This document shows, piece after piece, positions 1-7,762 of a stretch of DNA of 64,000 bases (position 1 is its first letter; each line of letters opens with the position of its first letter). The position numbers and the translations under genes were made by a program. Under the pieces are notes generated by a model, which saw only the letters and a program-made list of their open reading frames with translations, ran no database searches and was not told the origin of the DNA. The DNA is from Pseudomonas sp. PA15(2017) (GTDB taxonomy: Bacteria; Pseudomonadota; Gammaproteobacteria; Pseudomonadales; Pseudomonadaceae), in NCBI RefSeq assembly GCF_001945395.1, contig NZ_MSXV01000030.1, positions 1-64,000 of the forward strand, in the 5' to 3' direction.

Positions 1-1
1 T

Positions 2-118
2 TTGCCAGCCTGGCTGCACCACTACAACTGGCACAGGCCGCACAGCAGTCTCAACTACAAACCACCAATCAGTCGGGCTCCATTGCCACTGAACAACGTA
101 CTGGGTTTACACAGCTAG
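2..118 (+). CDS. IS481-family transposase, C-terminal fragment (runs off the left edge)
   Basis: Frame 2 reads from the window edge to a TAG at 116-118 and gives 38 residues. They include WLHHYNWHRPHSSL followed by a PPISR segment and end NNVLGLHS. This is the typical end of IS481/IS3-type integrase-core transposases, whose tail carries the YNxxRPHSxL signature just after the last catalytic Glu. The catalytic DDE residues lie outside the window, so whether the element is intact cannot be judged. No clear terminal inverted repeat was recognised between the stop codon and the REP hairpin at 148. The other open frame through the same DNA (frame 1) has no family resemblance. Confidence 0.7.
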   Translation: MPAWLHHYNWHRPHSSLNYKPPISRAPLPLNNVLGLHS

Positions 119-147
119 GTGGCGGCAGCGGTCATCGGCGCAGTACC

Positions 148-199
148 TGTGGAAGCGGGTCGTGCCCGCGATTTTTCGCGCGCATGGCCCGCTCCCACA
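148..199. repeat. REP-type palindrome
   Basis: The arms at 148-170 and 177-199 are imperfect inverted copies with the core GTGGRAGCGGGYCRTGC around a six-base centre. GTGGGAGCGGGC-type palindromes of this kind are common extragenic repeats in Pseudomonas. The element lies between the transposase end and the gntR promoter. The rest of 119-339 holds no gene I can support. Confidence 0.6.
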
Positions 200-339
200 G
201 TGGGTCAGCGGACGGCTGCTCCCGTCTTGCTGCCGCTTCACGCCCAGAAAGATCGTGTGAACAGGCTCTGAGGGCCATCGTGGCGCCATATGCTTATTCG
301 ATATCAATATTTCCTACATCTGTTCTTGTTCGTTAGTTT

Positions 340-364
340 CTTGTCACTACTTGTTATGACAAGT
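340..364. promoter_or_regulatory. Putative GntR/HutC-type operator before the flavoprotein operon
   Basis: Two overlapping inverted repeats are visible: CTTGTCA (340-346) with TGACAAG (357-363), and ACTTGT (349-354) with ACAAGT (359-364) across a 4-base centre. The second has the size and layout of HutC-subfamily operators (short palindrome with a TA-rich centre). It lies 19 bases before the gntR start, so autoregulation of the whole operon is the natural inference. The binding itself is inferred. Confidence 0.5.
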
Positions 365-382
365 CGATCAGAAAGGATACCG

Positions 383-1132
383 ATGTCGCAGCTCATCCCG
401 TTATCGCCCGTTCCTCTGTACAGCCAGCTCAAGGAGCTGTTGCGCGCGCGCATTCTCGATGGCAGCTATGCGCCGCACAGCCGCATGCCCTCCGAGAACG
501 AACTGGGTCAGACCTATGCCGTCAGCCGCATCACCGTGCGCCAGGCATTGGGCGACCTGCAGAAGGAGGGGATGATTTTCAAGATCCACGGCAAGGGCAC
601 CTTCGTCGCCAAGCCCAAAGCCTTCCAGAACGTCAGCACCCTGCAGGGGCTGGGCGAGTCGATGAAACAGATGGGCTACGAGGTGATTAACAAACTGCGC
701 AGCCTGCGCCACGTTCCGGCCTCGGCCCTGGTGGCCGAGCGTTTGCAGGTGGCACAGGGCAGTACGGTCACCGAAATCCGCCGGGTGCGGTTGATCAACC
801 GCGAACCTATCTCCCTGGAGATCACCTGGTTACCCCACGCCATTGGCGAGAAGCTGGAAAAGGCCGATCTGGTGACCCGCGACATTTTCCTCATCCTGGA
901 AAACGATTGCGGCATCGCTCTCGGCCATGCCGACCTGGCCATCGACGCCGTGCTCTCCGACAGCGACCTGACCCAGGCGCTGAACGTGGAAGAAGGCTCG
1001 CCGATCATGCGTATCGAGCGCCTGACTCACACTGCTGACGGCACACCGCTGGACTTCGAACACCTCTATTACCGCGGCGATGCCTTCCAGTATCGCCTGC
1101 GCATCGACCGACAGAAGAGCGCCCAATCATGA
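383..1132 (+). CDS. GntR family (HutC/UTRA) transcriptional regulator
   Basis: The 249-residue product has an N-terminal winged helix of the GntR type (about residues 5-75, with PLYSQLKELLRARI and SRITVRQALGDLQKEG) and a C-terminal UTRA ligand-binding domain (about 90-245). UTRA regulators of the HutC subfamily usually repress a neighbouring catabolic or uptake operon until a small metabolite binds. The start at 383 follows the ribosome-binding sequence AAAGGA; a longer reading from 290 would run through the probable operator and adds a hydrophobic stretch unlike the family. Its stop overlaps the next start by four bases (ATGA), so it is probably the first gene of the flavoprotein operon. The effector is unknown. 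Confidence 0.88.
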   Translation: MSQLIPLSPVPLYSQLKELLRARILDGSYAPHSRMPSENELGQTYAVSRITVRQALGDLQKEGMIFKIHGKGTFVAKPKAFQNVSTLQGLGESMKQMGYEVINKLRSLRHVPASALVAERLQVAQGSTVTEIRRVRLINREPISLEITWLPHAIGEKLEKADLVTRDIFLILENDCGIALGHADLAIDAVLSDSDLTQALNVEEGSPIMRIERLTHTADGTPLDFEHLYYRGDAFQYRLRIDRQKSAQS

Positions 1133-2859
1133 GCATCGAGACCCGGGAGCAGGAATACGACATCGTCGTCATCGGCGGCGGCACGGCTGGCCCGATGGCG
1201 GCGATCAAAGCCAAAGAGCGCAACAATAACCTGCGCGTGCTACTGGTCGACAAGGCCAACGTCAAGCGCAGCGGTGCCATCAGCATGGGCATGGACGGCC
1301 TCAATAATGCGGTGATCCCCGGCCACGCCACGCCGGAGCAGTACACCAAGGAAATCACCGTAGCCAACGACGGCATCGTCAACCAGGCCGCCGTGTACGC
1401 CTATGCCACCCATAGCTTCGAAACCCTCTCACAGCTTGACCGTTGGGGCGTGAAGTTCGAGAAGGATGAAACCGGCGACTATGCGGTGAAGAAGGTGCAT
1501 CACATGGGCGCCTACGTTCTGCCGATGCCTGAAGGGCACGACATCAAGAAGGTGCTGTATCGCCAGCTCAAGCGCGCCCGGGTGGACATCACCAATCGCC
1601 TGGTGGCCACACGCCTGCTGACCGCTGCCGACGGTGCGGTCAACGGCCTGATGGGTTTCGACTGTCGCACCGCCGATTTCCACGTGATCAAGGCCAAGGC
1701 GGTGATTCTTTGCTGCGGCGCGGCCGGACGTCTCGGGCTGCCGTCTTCTGGGTACCTGATGGGCACCTACGAGAACCCGACCAATGCCGGCGACGGCTAT
1801 GCCATGGCGTATCACGCCGGGGCCGAGCTGGCCAATCTGGAGTGCTTCCAGATCAACCCGCTGATCAAGGATTACAACGGCCCGGCCTGCGCCTACGTGA
1901 CCGGCCCGCTGGGGGGCTATACCGCCAACAACAAGGGCGAACGTTTCATCGAGTGCGATTACTGGAGCGGCCAGATGATGTGGGAGTTCCATCAGGAACT
2001 TGAAGGCGGCAACGGCCCGGTGTTCCTCAAACTCGATCACCTGGCCGAGGAAACCATTCAGAACATCGAGGAAATTCTACACAGCAACGAGCGCCCCAGC
2101 CGCGGCCAGTTCCATGCCGGGCGGGGCACCGACTACCGCTCCAGCATGGTCGAGATGCACATCTCCGAGATCGGCTTTTGCAGTGGCCACAGCGCTTCCG
2201 GCGTATGGGTCAACGAGCGGGCGGAAACCTCGGTCAAGGGCCTGTATTCGGCCGGAGACATGGCGGCGGTGCCGCACAACTACATGCTCGGCGCCTTCAC
2301 CTACGGCTGGTTCGCCGGCAACAACGCTGCCGACTTCGTCGCCGAGCGCGACTACAGCGCACTGGATCAGGCGCAGATCGACGCCGAGCGGGCGCGGGTC
2401 TACGCGCCGCTGAACCGCGAGCACGGCCTGCCGCCGGCCCAGGTGGAGTACAAGCTGCGCCGTTTCGTGAATGACTACCTGCAGCCGCCCAAGGTGACCA
2501 GAAAGATGGAGATCGGCCTGCAGCGCTTTGCCGCCATCGAAGCGGATCTGGGCGAGCTGAAGGCCAACAGCGCCCACGAGCTGATGCGCGCCATGGAAGT
2601 CAGCGTGATCCGCGACTGCGCCGAGATGGCCGCCCGCGCCTCGCTGTTTCGCAAGGAAAGCCGCTGGGGTTTGTACCACCACCGGGTCGATCATCCCGAG
2701 CGCAACGACGCCGAGTGGTTCGTGCATTGCCACCTGAAAAAGGACGAGCACGGCCAGATGATCAGCTTCAAGAAGCCGGTCGAGCCTTACCTGATTCCGC
2801 TGGATGACGAAGAGCAGCAGGCCTACAACCGCCTGCGGGTGAAGACCGAAGCGGCGTGA
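1129..2859 (+). CDS. FAD-dependent oxidoreductase, APS-reductase alpha / fumarate-reductase-like flavoprotein
   Basis: The 576-residue cytoplasmic protein starts with a Rossmann FAD-binding motif (VVIGGGTAGPMAA, about 13-25) and has the second FAD motif near the C-terminal third (GLYSAGDMAAVPHN). The segment SGAISMGMDGLNN and the block MHISE...SGHSASGVWV, with His354, resemble the alpha subunit of dissimilatory adenylylsulfate reductase more than true fumarate reductases. It is shorter than AprA (normally over 600 residues). The ferredoxin gene that follows would supply electrons, as AprB does for AprA. The two are found here with a regulator and an ABC importer, not with sat or qmo sulfur genes, so a role in reducing or oxidising an imported substrate is inferred. 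The true substrate is not known. Confidence 0.8.
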   Translation: MSIETREQEYDIVVIGGGTAGPMAAIKAKERNNNLRVLLVDKANVKRSGAISMGMDGLNNAVIPGHATPEQYTKEITVANDGIVNQAAVYAYATHSFETLSQLDRWGVKFEKDETGDYAVKKVHHMGAYVLPMPEGHDIKKVLYRQLKRARVDITNRLVATRLLTAADGAVNGLMGFDCRTADFHVIKAKAVILCCGAAGRLGLPSSGYLMGTYENPTNAGDGYAMAYHAGAELANLECFQINPLIKDYNGPACAYVTGPLGGYTANNKGERFIECDYWSGQMMWEFHQELEGGNGPVFLKLDHLAEETIQNIEEILHSNERPSRGQFHAGRGTDYRSSMVEMHISEIGFCSGHSASGVWVNERAETSVKGLYSAGDMAAVPHNYMLGAFTYGWFAGNNAADFVAERDYSALDQAQIDAERARVYAPLNREHGLPPAQVEYKLRRFVNDYLQPPKVTRKMEIGLQRFAAIEADLGELKANSAHELMRAMEVSVIRDCAEMAARASLFRKESRWGLYHHRVDHPERNDAEWFVHCHLKKDEHGQMISFKKPVEPYLIPLDDEEQQAYNRLRVKTEAA

Positions 2860-2918
2860 TGAGTCGCTGATCAGACGCAGAAAAATACGAGAGCCGCAGG
2901 CTCCGAGGACACCGTGAT

Positions 2919-3164
2919 ATGAGCTTCCAGCCCCAGGAAATCCTGTTCCGCAGCAATGCCCCCGTGACCATCGACGAAGACAAGTGCATCGCCCACAAGG
3001 GCTGCACCGTGTGCGTCGACGTCTGCCCGATGGACCTGCTGGCGATCAATCCGGCGACCCAGAAGGCCTACATGGCGTTCGACGAGTGTTGGTACTGCAT
3101 GCCGTGCGAGAAGGATTGCCCGACCGACGCGGTGCGCGTCGAGATTCCGTATTTGTTGCGCTGA
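2919..3164 (+). CDS. Two-[4Fe-4S] ferredoxin, AprB-like electron-transfer subunit
   Basis: The 81-residue protein carries two cysteine sets: C-x5-C-x2-C-x3-CP (about residues 24-38) and C-x2-C-x2-C-x3-CP (about 58-69), enough for two [4Fe-4S] clusters. The spacing recalls the beta subunit of APS reductase, but the long C-terminal tail of AprB that wraps the alpha subunit is missing. The gene starts 59 bases after the flavoprotein gene behind a GAGGA ribosome site and is on the same strand, so the two products probably form one enzyme. The electron donor to it cannot be read from the sequence. Confidence 0.88.
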   Translation: MSFQPQEILFRSNAPVTIDEDKCIAHKGCTVCVDVCPMDLLAINPATQKAYMAFDECWYCMPCEKDCPTDAVRVEIPYLLR

Positions 3165-3175
3165 GTTGCCATTCA

Positions 3176-3202
3176 CCTGGGTATCGCTGCGTTCAACCCA
3201 GG
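3176..3202. repeat. Short intergenic hairpin between ferredoxin and binding-protein genes
   Basis: CCTGGGT (3176-3182) and ACCCAGG (3196-3202) form a 7-bp stem with no following T-run. The same kind of CCxGGGTTnnGCTnCG palindrome recurs near 22840 and 27150, so it is probably a dispersed repeat and not a terminator. The rest of 3165-3340 shows no gene. Confidence 0.45.
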
Positions 3203-3340
3203 CTACGGATGCACAACCAAACATAAGAAAAAGCAACACGCCATCCGGCCAACCACCGGACGCCTGATCGACACACCCCTCGTTTCCCACCACCGACCGG
3301 CTGGCGGAGACGAATACCATTGATTCGAGGGGAGACACCC

Positions 3341-4747
3341 ATGCACTTGCGTACTACCATCGCCGGCCTTGCGCTGGCCATCGCTGCCGCTTCCGCTCAG
3401 GCGCAGACCATCCGCATCGCTATCGGCACCCAGGACACCACCATCAACTGCGCCACTGGCGGCCTGCTGATCCGCGAGCTCGGCCTGCTCGACAAATACC
3501 TGCCGCGCGACGGCAAGTACAAGGACGCCACGTACGAAGTAGAGTGGAAGAACTTCACCAGCGGCGCGCCGCTGACCAATGAAATGGTCGCCGGCAAACT
3601 GGACTTCGGCGCCATGGCCGATTTCCCCGGTTCGTTCAACGGTGTGGCTCATCGTGACGCCGGCAAGCAAAGCCTGTTCATCACCGTGCTCTCGGGCAGC
3701 ACCAAGGGCAGCGGTAACGGCATCGTGGTGCCGGCGGCATCCAGCGTGCAGTCGCTGGCCGAACTCAAGGGCAAGACCATTTCCGTGCCGTTCGCGTCCA
3801 CTGCCCACGGCATGCTGCTGCGCGCCGTCGCCGCCCAGGGTTGGGACCCACAGAAAGACGTGCGCATCATCGCTCAGGCGCCGGAGATCGCCGGCTCGGC
3901 GCTGCGCAGCAATCGCATCGAAGCCCACGCCGACTTCGTGCCGTTCGCCGAACTGTTCCCCAATCGTGGTTTTGCCCGCAAGATCTACGACGGCTCCCAG
4001 GCCGATGCGCCGACCCTGCACGGCGCGCTGGTGGACGCCGACTATGCCAAGAAGTACCCGGAGATCGTCACGGCCTATCTGCGCGCCGGCCTGGAGGCCG
4101 ATCGCCTGTTCGCTGCCGAGCCGGAGAAGTACAGTGAGCTGATCGAAAAGGTCACCGGCATCGAGGCAGAGGTGAACTACCTGTTTCACGGTCCGCTGGG
4201 TTTGCAGACCCGCGATTTCACCTGGAAGCCTGAATACCGTCAGGCGGTTGCCACCTCCATCGACACCCTCAAGTTGCTGAAGAAGACCGACCGCGGCCTG
4301 AACGTCGAGCAATTCATCGATGACCAGTACATCAAGGCCGCCTTCGAGGCCGAGGGGCGGGATTATGGCCAGGCGCTGGCCAACTACGCGCAACTGCCGT
4401 TAGAGGCCAACGATGCAGTGACCGGCCAGCCGATCACCGACTTCAAGCGTGTGGCGCAGATCTGGGTGCGTGGCGAGAGCAAAGTGCGCCACTACGCCTC
4501 GCCGGAGGCTGCCTTCAAAGCCCTGGCGCAACTTGAGGAAGAGGGCAAGGACATCCGCGCCATCTACGCCCAGGCCGCTGATAGCGGCATCAAGCTGCTG
4601 GCCAACCAGGCCTGGTTCGTGCGTAACGGCAAAGGTGAACTCAGCGCCTTCCTGCTCAAGGATCAGGCCCAGGCCTATGCCAAGGCTCACGGCGGTGAAG
4701 CGCTGGACTTCGGCAGCGCCAACCAGCGCCAGATAGCCGCCCGCTGA
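3341..4747 (+). CDS. ABC transporter periplasmic binding protein (nitrate/sulfonate/taurine class) with NosL-like C-terminal domain
   Basis: The 468-residue protein has a Sec signal peptide with a cut predicted after SAQA (residue 21). Residues 24 to about 350 form a type-II periplasmic binding fold of the NrtA/SsuA/TauA class (TINCATGGLLIRELGLLDKYLP, later KLDFGAMADFPG). About residues 365-465 are extra: a segment with AQIWVRG, IRAIYAQ, AWFVRNGKGELSAFLL and YAKAHGGEALDF follows the pattern of the copper chaperone NosL, but the N-terminal Cys/Met metal motif of NosL is absent. The start at 3341 follows a GAGGGGAG ribosome site; the TTG at 3320 would precede that site. The permease and ATPase genes follow. 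The ligand is unknown; nitrate, sulfonates and other small anions are known for the class. Confidence 0.82.
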   Translation: MHLRTTIAGLALAIAAASAQAQTIRIAIGTQDTTINCATGGLLIRELGLLDKYLPRDGKYKDATYEVEWKNFTSGAPLTNEMVAGKLDFGAMADFPGSFNGVAHRDAGKQSLFITVLSGSTKGSGNGIVVPAASSVQSLAELKGKTISVPFASTAHGMLLRAVAAQGWDPQKDVRIIAQAPEIAGSALRSNRIEAHADFVPFAELFPNRGFARKIYDGSQADAPTLHGALVDADYAKKYPEIVTAYLRAGLEADRLFAAEPEKYSELIEKVTGIEAEVNYLFHGPLGLQTRDFTWKPEYRQAVATSIDTLKLLKKTDRGLNVEQFIDDQYIKAAFEAEGRDYGQALANYAQLPLEANDAVTGQPITDFKRVAQIWVRGESKVRHYASPEAAFKALAQLEEEGKDIRAIYAQAADSGIKLLANQAWFVRNGKGELSAFLLKDQAQAYAKAHGGEALDFGSANQRQIAAR

Positions 4748-4797
4748 TCGGCCTGCTGCGCCATGCCCCATGTGGCGCAGCATTTCACTGGAGCCTG

Positions 4798-5580
4798 ATG
4801 ATGACTTCTCTACACCGCTGGCCCTTGCGTCTGGCTTCGCTGGCCCTGTGCCTGGTTTTCTGGCAGGTGGCGACGCAATCGCGCCTGGATTTCGGCTTGC
4901 TGACCTTTACCTACGTGCCCACGCCAGCCTCGGTGGTGAACGCTGCCGTGGCGCTGGTCGAATCCAGCAGGCTCTGGGATCACGTCGGCAGCAGCCTCGG
5001 CCGGGTGTTTTCCGGTTACCTGATCGCCGCCGTGCTGGGCGTCGCCCTGGGCATCGCCATTGGCCGTTCTCGCTGGGCCGAAGACAGCCTGCTACCACCG
5101 CTTGAAGTGCTGCGGCCGATTCCTGCCGTGGCCTGGATTCCTCTGGCGATCCTGATGTTTCCTTCCTCTGAATTGTCGATGATCTTCATCACCTTCACCG
5201 GCGCGCTGTTCCCGGTGCTGCTCAACACCATCCATGGCGTGGAGGGCGTCGACGCCCGCCTGGTCGCCTCGGCGCGCAGCCTCGGGGCAGGGCGCTTGGC
5301 GATCCTTCGTGAGGTGATCCTGCCGGGCGCTGCGCCGAGCATCGTCACCGGCCTGGCGATCGGCATGGGTACTTCGTGGTTCTGCCTGGTCACTGCGGAA
5401 ATGATCTCCGGGCAGTTCGGCATCGGCTATTACACCTGGGAGTCCTACACCATCCAGAACTACCCGGACATCATCGTCGGCATGCTGCTGATCGGTGTGC
5501 TCGGCATGGGCAGCAGCCTGTTGGTCAAGCGCCTCGGCAGTCTGCTGACGCCCTGGTACCGCGCGGGAGGGCGTCACTGA
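4798..5580 (+). CDS. ABC transporter permease (SsuC/TauC/NrtB class)
   Basis: The 260-residue inner-membrane protein has about six hydrophobic segments and the BPD_transp_1 signature near residues 150-185 (EGVDARLVASARSLGAGRL...VILPGAAPSIVTGL), including the EAA-loop that contacts the ATPase. This composition is normal for permeases of nitrate, sulfonate and taurine importers. Two adjacent ATGs (4798, 4801) could start it behind a GGAG. Its stop overlaps the ATPase start, so permease and ATPase are translationally coupled. Confidence 0.9.
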   Translation: MMTSLHRWPLRLASLALCLVFWQVATQSRLDFGLLTFTYVPTPASVVNAAVALVESSRLWDHVGSSLGRVFSGYLIAAVLGVALGIAIGRSRWAEDSLLPPLEVLRPIPAVAWIPLAILMFPSSELSMIFITFTGALFPVLLNTIHGVEGVDARLVASARSLGAGRLAILREVILPGAAPSIVTGLAIGMGTSWFCLVTAEMISGQFGIGYYTWESYTIQNYPDIIVGMLLIGVLGMGSSLLVKRLGSLLTPWYRAGGRH

Positions 5581-6434
5581 TGAGCATCCATGAAACGGCG
5601 CTGTCGGCCGGACGGATCGACATTGAAAAACTGACCATCCGCCTCGGCGAAGGCGCCCAGGCATTCGAAGCCGTGCAGGCGCTGGACTTCTCCATCGCGG
5701 CGGGCGAGTTCGTGTGCATTCTCGGCCCGTCCGGTTGTGGCAAATCAACCTTGCTTGGCGCCCTGGCCGGGCACCTGACGCCCAGCGCTGGCACCTTGCG
5801 GGTCGATGGCCAGGCGGTGGGTGGCCCGTCGCCGCAGCGCGGTATGGTGTTCCAGCATCACACCCTGTTGCCCTGGCGCAGCGTGCTCGACAACGTTGCT
5901 TTCGGCCTGAAGATGCAGGGCATCGGCAAAGTGGAACGGCGCCAGCGGGCGCGGGAATTCCTTGGCCTGGTTGGCCTGCAGGATTTCGCCTCGCGCTGGC
6001 CCAATCAGCTCTCCGGCGGCATGCAGCAGCGCGCCGAGATCGCCCGGGTGCTGATCAACCGGCCACGCCTGCTGTTGATGGACGAGCCCTTCGGTGCCCT
6101 GGACGCCCAGACGCGCAGCAAGATGCAGGAGTTGTTGTTGGATATCTGGGGCCGGGTTCGCACCACGGTGGTGTTCGTCACCCATGACATCGACGAAGCC
6201 CTGTTCCTGGCCGATCGCATTCTGGTGATGAGCCCGCGACCGGGCCGCTTTATCGAAGACTTGCGCCTGGACTTCCGTCGCCCACGCTACGCCGGCCTGT
6301 TGACCAGTCCCGACTTCGTGCAGCTCAAGCGCCACTGTCTGGAACTGCTGCGCCATGAAGAAGGCCGCGAGCTGCCGCGCCTGACGCCGCTCGGCCTGCC
6401 TACCGAACATCCGCCATTGCGAGTAGCGCTATGA
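5580..6434 (+). CDS. ABC transporter ATP-binding protein (SsuB/TauB/NrtD class)
   Basis: The 284-residue ATPase has Walker A GPSGCGKST (about residues 45-53), a Q-loop in QRGMVFQHHTLLPW, the signature LSGGMQQR and Walker B LLLMDEPFGALD followed by the switch His in VFVTHDIDEA. The QHHTLLPW Q-loop is typical of the nitrate/sulfonate/taurine group. It powers the permease encoded just upstream. The start ATG overlaps the permease stop (TGATG) and its own stop overlaps the next gene by four bases. Confidence 0.92.
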   Translation: MSIHETALSAGRIDIEKLTIRLGEGAQAFEAVQALDFSIAAGEFVCILGPSGCGKSTLLGALAGHLTPSAGTLRVDGQAVGGPSPQRGMVFQHHTLLPWRSVLDNVAFGLKMQGIGKVERRQRAREFLGLVGLQDFASRWPNQLSGGMQQRAEIARVLINRPRLLLMDEPFGALDAQTRSKMQELLLDIWGRVRTTVVFVTHDIDEALFLADRILVMSPRPGRFIEDLRLDFRRPRYAGLLTSPDFVQLKRHCLELLRHEEGRELPRLTPLGLPTEHPPLRVAL

Positions 6435-7411
6435 CCAACCCGAACAACGATACAAGCACCGACAACCCCGATATTCTCGACCTGCTGCCGCGCCTGCAGG
6501 ATGGCGACGCCGGGGTGCGGCGCATCGCCCTGATCGAACTGGCCGACCTGGAAGAACCTGAGGCGTTGCCCTGGTTGACCCGGGCGCTGACCCGGGACAG
6601 CTCTGCCGATGTGCGGGCCGAAGCGGCGCGGCTGCTGGAAGCCTGGGAGGAGCCCGAGGTGGTCGACGCGCTCTGTGCGGCGCTGACCGATGCCGACGCC
6701 CGGGTACGCGGCGCGGCGGCGCAGAGCCTCAGCGAACTGAAGAGCGCTGAGGCGGGCCGTGTGGTGTTGCCTTGGGCGGTTCATGCTGACGCCTTCGTAC
6801 GCGCCAGCGCGTTGCGTGCCTTGCGTGAGTTGCGCCTGATCGACAGCGTACCCACCGCTGTTGCGGCGCTGCAGGATAGCGATGCCTTCGTGCGTCGCGA
6901 GGCGGTGGGCATTCTTGGCTGGCTCAAGCAAAGCGATGCCTTGCCCCTGTTGGCGCGCCTGGCCAGTGACGATAGCGATACCGAAGTACGCCGTGCGGCA
7001 ACCGGCGCTTTGGGCCTGGCCAGCGACGACAGCGTGCTGCCGGCCCTAAAGGCGGCGCTCAAGGATCGTGAATGGCAGGTGCGCGAAGAAGCAGCCACCA
7101 CGCTGGGTAAGGTCGGCCAGGCGACGGCCGGCCCCGCGCTGCTGGAGGCGCTGAGCGACAGCTACTGGCAGGTGCGCCTGCGCGCGGTGCGCTCGCTCGG
7201 TCGCTTGCGCTTCGCAGCGGCGCATGACGGGCTTGTGGAATTGCTCGGGCACGCCATCAGCAACCTGCGCAAGGAATCGGCGCTGGCACTGGGCGAGCTG
7301 GGCGATGGCGCCGCGCTGCCAGCCCTGCAAGCCGCCGAGAACGATGCCGACCCGGAAGTGCGCAAGGCCGTGCGGATCGCCATCGGCCAGTTGCGCCTGC
7401 AAAAAGCATGA
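6431..7411 (+). CDS. HEAT-repeat (PBS-lyase type) protein
   Basis: The 326-residue protein is almost entirely tandem HEAT-like repeats of about 31 residues, each with a pattern like DADxxVRxxAAxxLGxL; roughly nine can be counted from residue 25 to the end. It lacks a signal peptide and membrane segments, so it is cytoplasmic. Such repeats form protein-binding solenoids, and relatives act as chaperones or as lyases for bilins. The four-base overlaps on both sides place it firmly within the importer/flavoprotein operon, so I infer a scaffold or cofactor-assembly role for the flavoprotein-ferredoxin enzyme. No catalytic motif is visible. Confidence 0.85.
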   Translation: MTNPNNDTSTDNPDILDLLPRLQDGDAGVRRIALIELADLEEPEALPWLTRALTRDSSADVRAEAARLLEAWEEPEVVDALCAALTDADARVRGAAAQSLSELKSAEAGRVVLPWAVHADAFVRASALRALRELRLIDSVPTAVAALQDSDAFVRREAVGILGWLKQSDALPLLARLASDDSDTEVRRAATGALGLASDDSVLPALKAALKDREWQVREEAATTLGKVGQATAGPALLEALSDSYWQVRLRAVRSLGRLRFAAAHDGLVELLGHAISNLRKESALALGELGDGAALPALQAAENDADPEVRKAVRIAIGQLRLQKA

Positions 7412-7701
7412 ACCAGGCGCCCGTCGCAGTACGCAACAGTGCCGCGCAAGCCACGCTGACCGTGGATTGGGGGCAAGGGCAGGTTCTGGTGCTCGGCCAT
7501 GGCCGCCTGCGTGCTGCGTGCCCATGCTCGAAATGCCGGGCGGCCCGGTTGGCGCAGCGTATCGATGTGGTGCCGGATGGCATACGCATCACGGCGATCC
7601 ATGCCCAGGGCTATGGTGTGCAACTGGTGTTCGACGATGGTCACGACCGCGGTATCTATCCCTGGCGTTATTTGCGTGAGCTGGGGGAGGTGGCAGGTTG
7701 A
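7408..7701 (+). CDS. Stand-alone DUF971 (GBBH-like N-terminal) domain protein
   Basis: The 97-residue protein matches the DUF971 fold, also found at the N-terminus of gamma-butyrobetaine hydroxylase and fused to Mrp/ApbC Fe-S carrier ATPases. Key marks are the LRxxCPCSKCR segment (about residues 35-43, three Cys, likely metal-binding), the central GxxLVFDDGHDRGIYPWRYLREL block and overall length. It is the last gene of the operon, overlapping the HEAT gene by four bases. Given the Fe-S partner genes, help in cluster or flavin insertion is possible, but this is inference. Confidence 0.8.
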   Translation: MNQAPVAVRNSAAQATLTVDWGQGQVLVLGHGRLRAACPCSKCRAARLAQRIDVVPDGIRITAIHAQGYGVQLVFDDGHDRGIYPWRYLRELGEVAG

Positions 7702-7762
7702 GTTGGCCATGCTTGTCGCATGGCCTGGTCGTCGCGGTGCCATCTGCGGGATGACCGAAAAT

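Noticed and set aside
1..339. Frame 1 stays open for 113 codons from the window edge
   Set aside because: It runs through the REP palindrome and shows no family-like segment; the frame 2 reading has a clear transposase tail instead.
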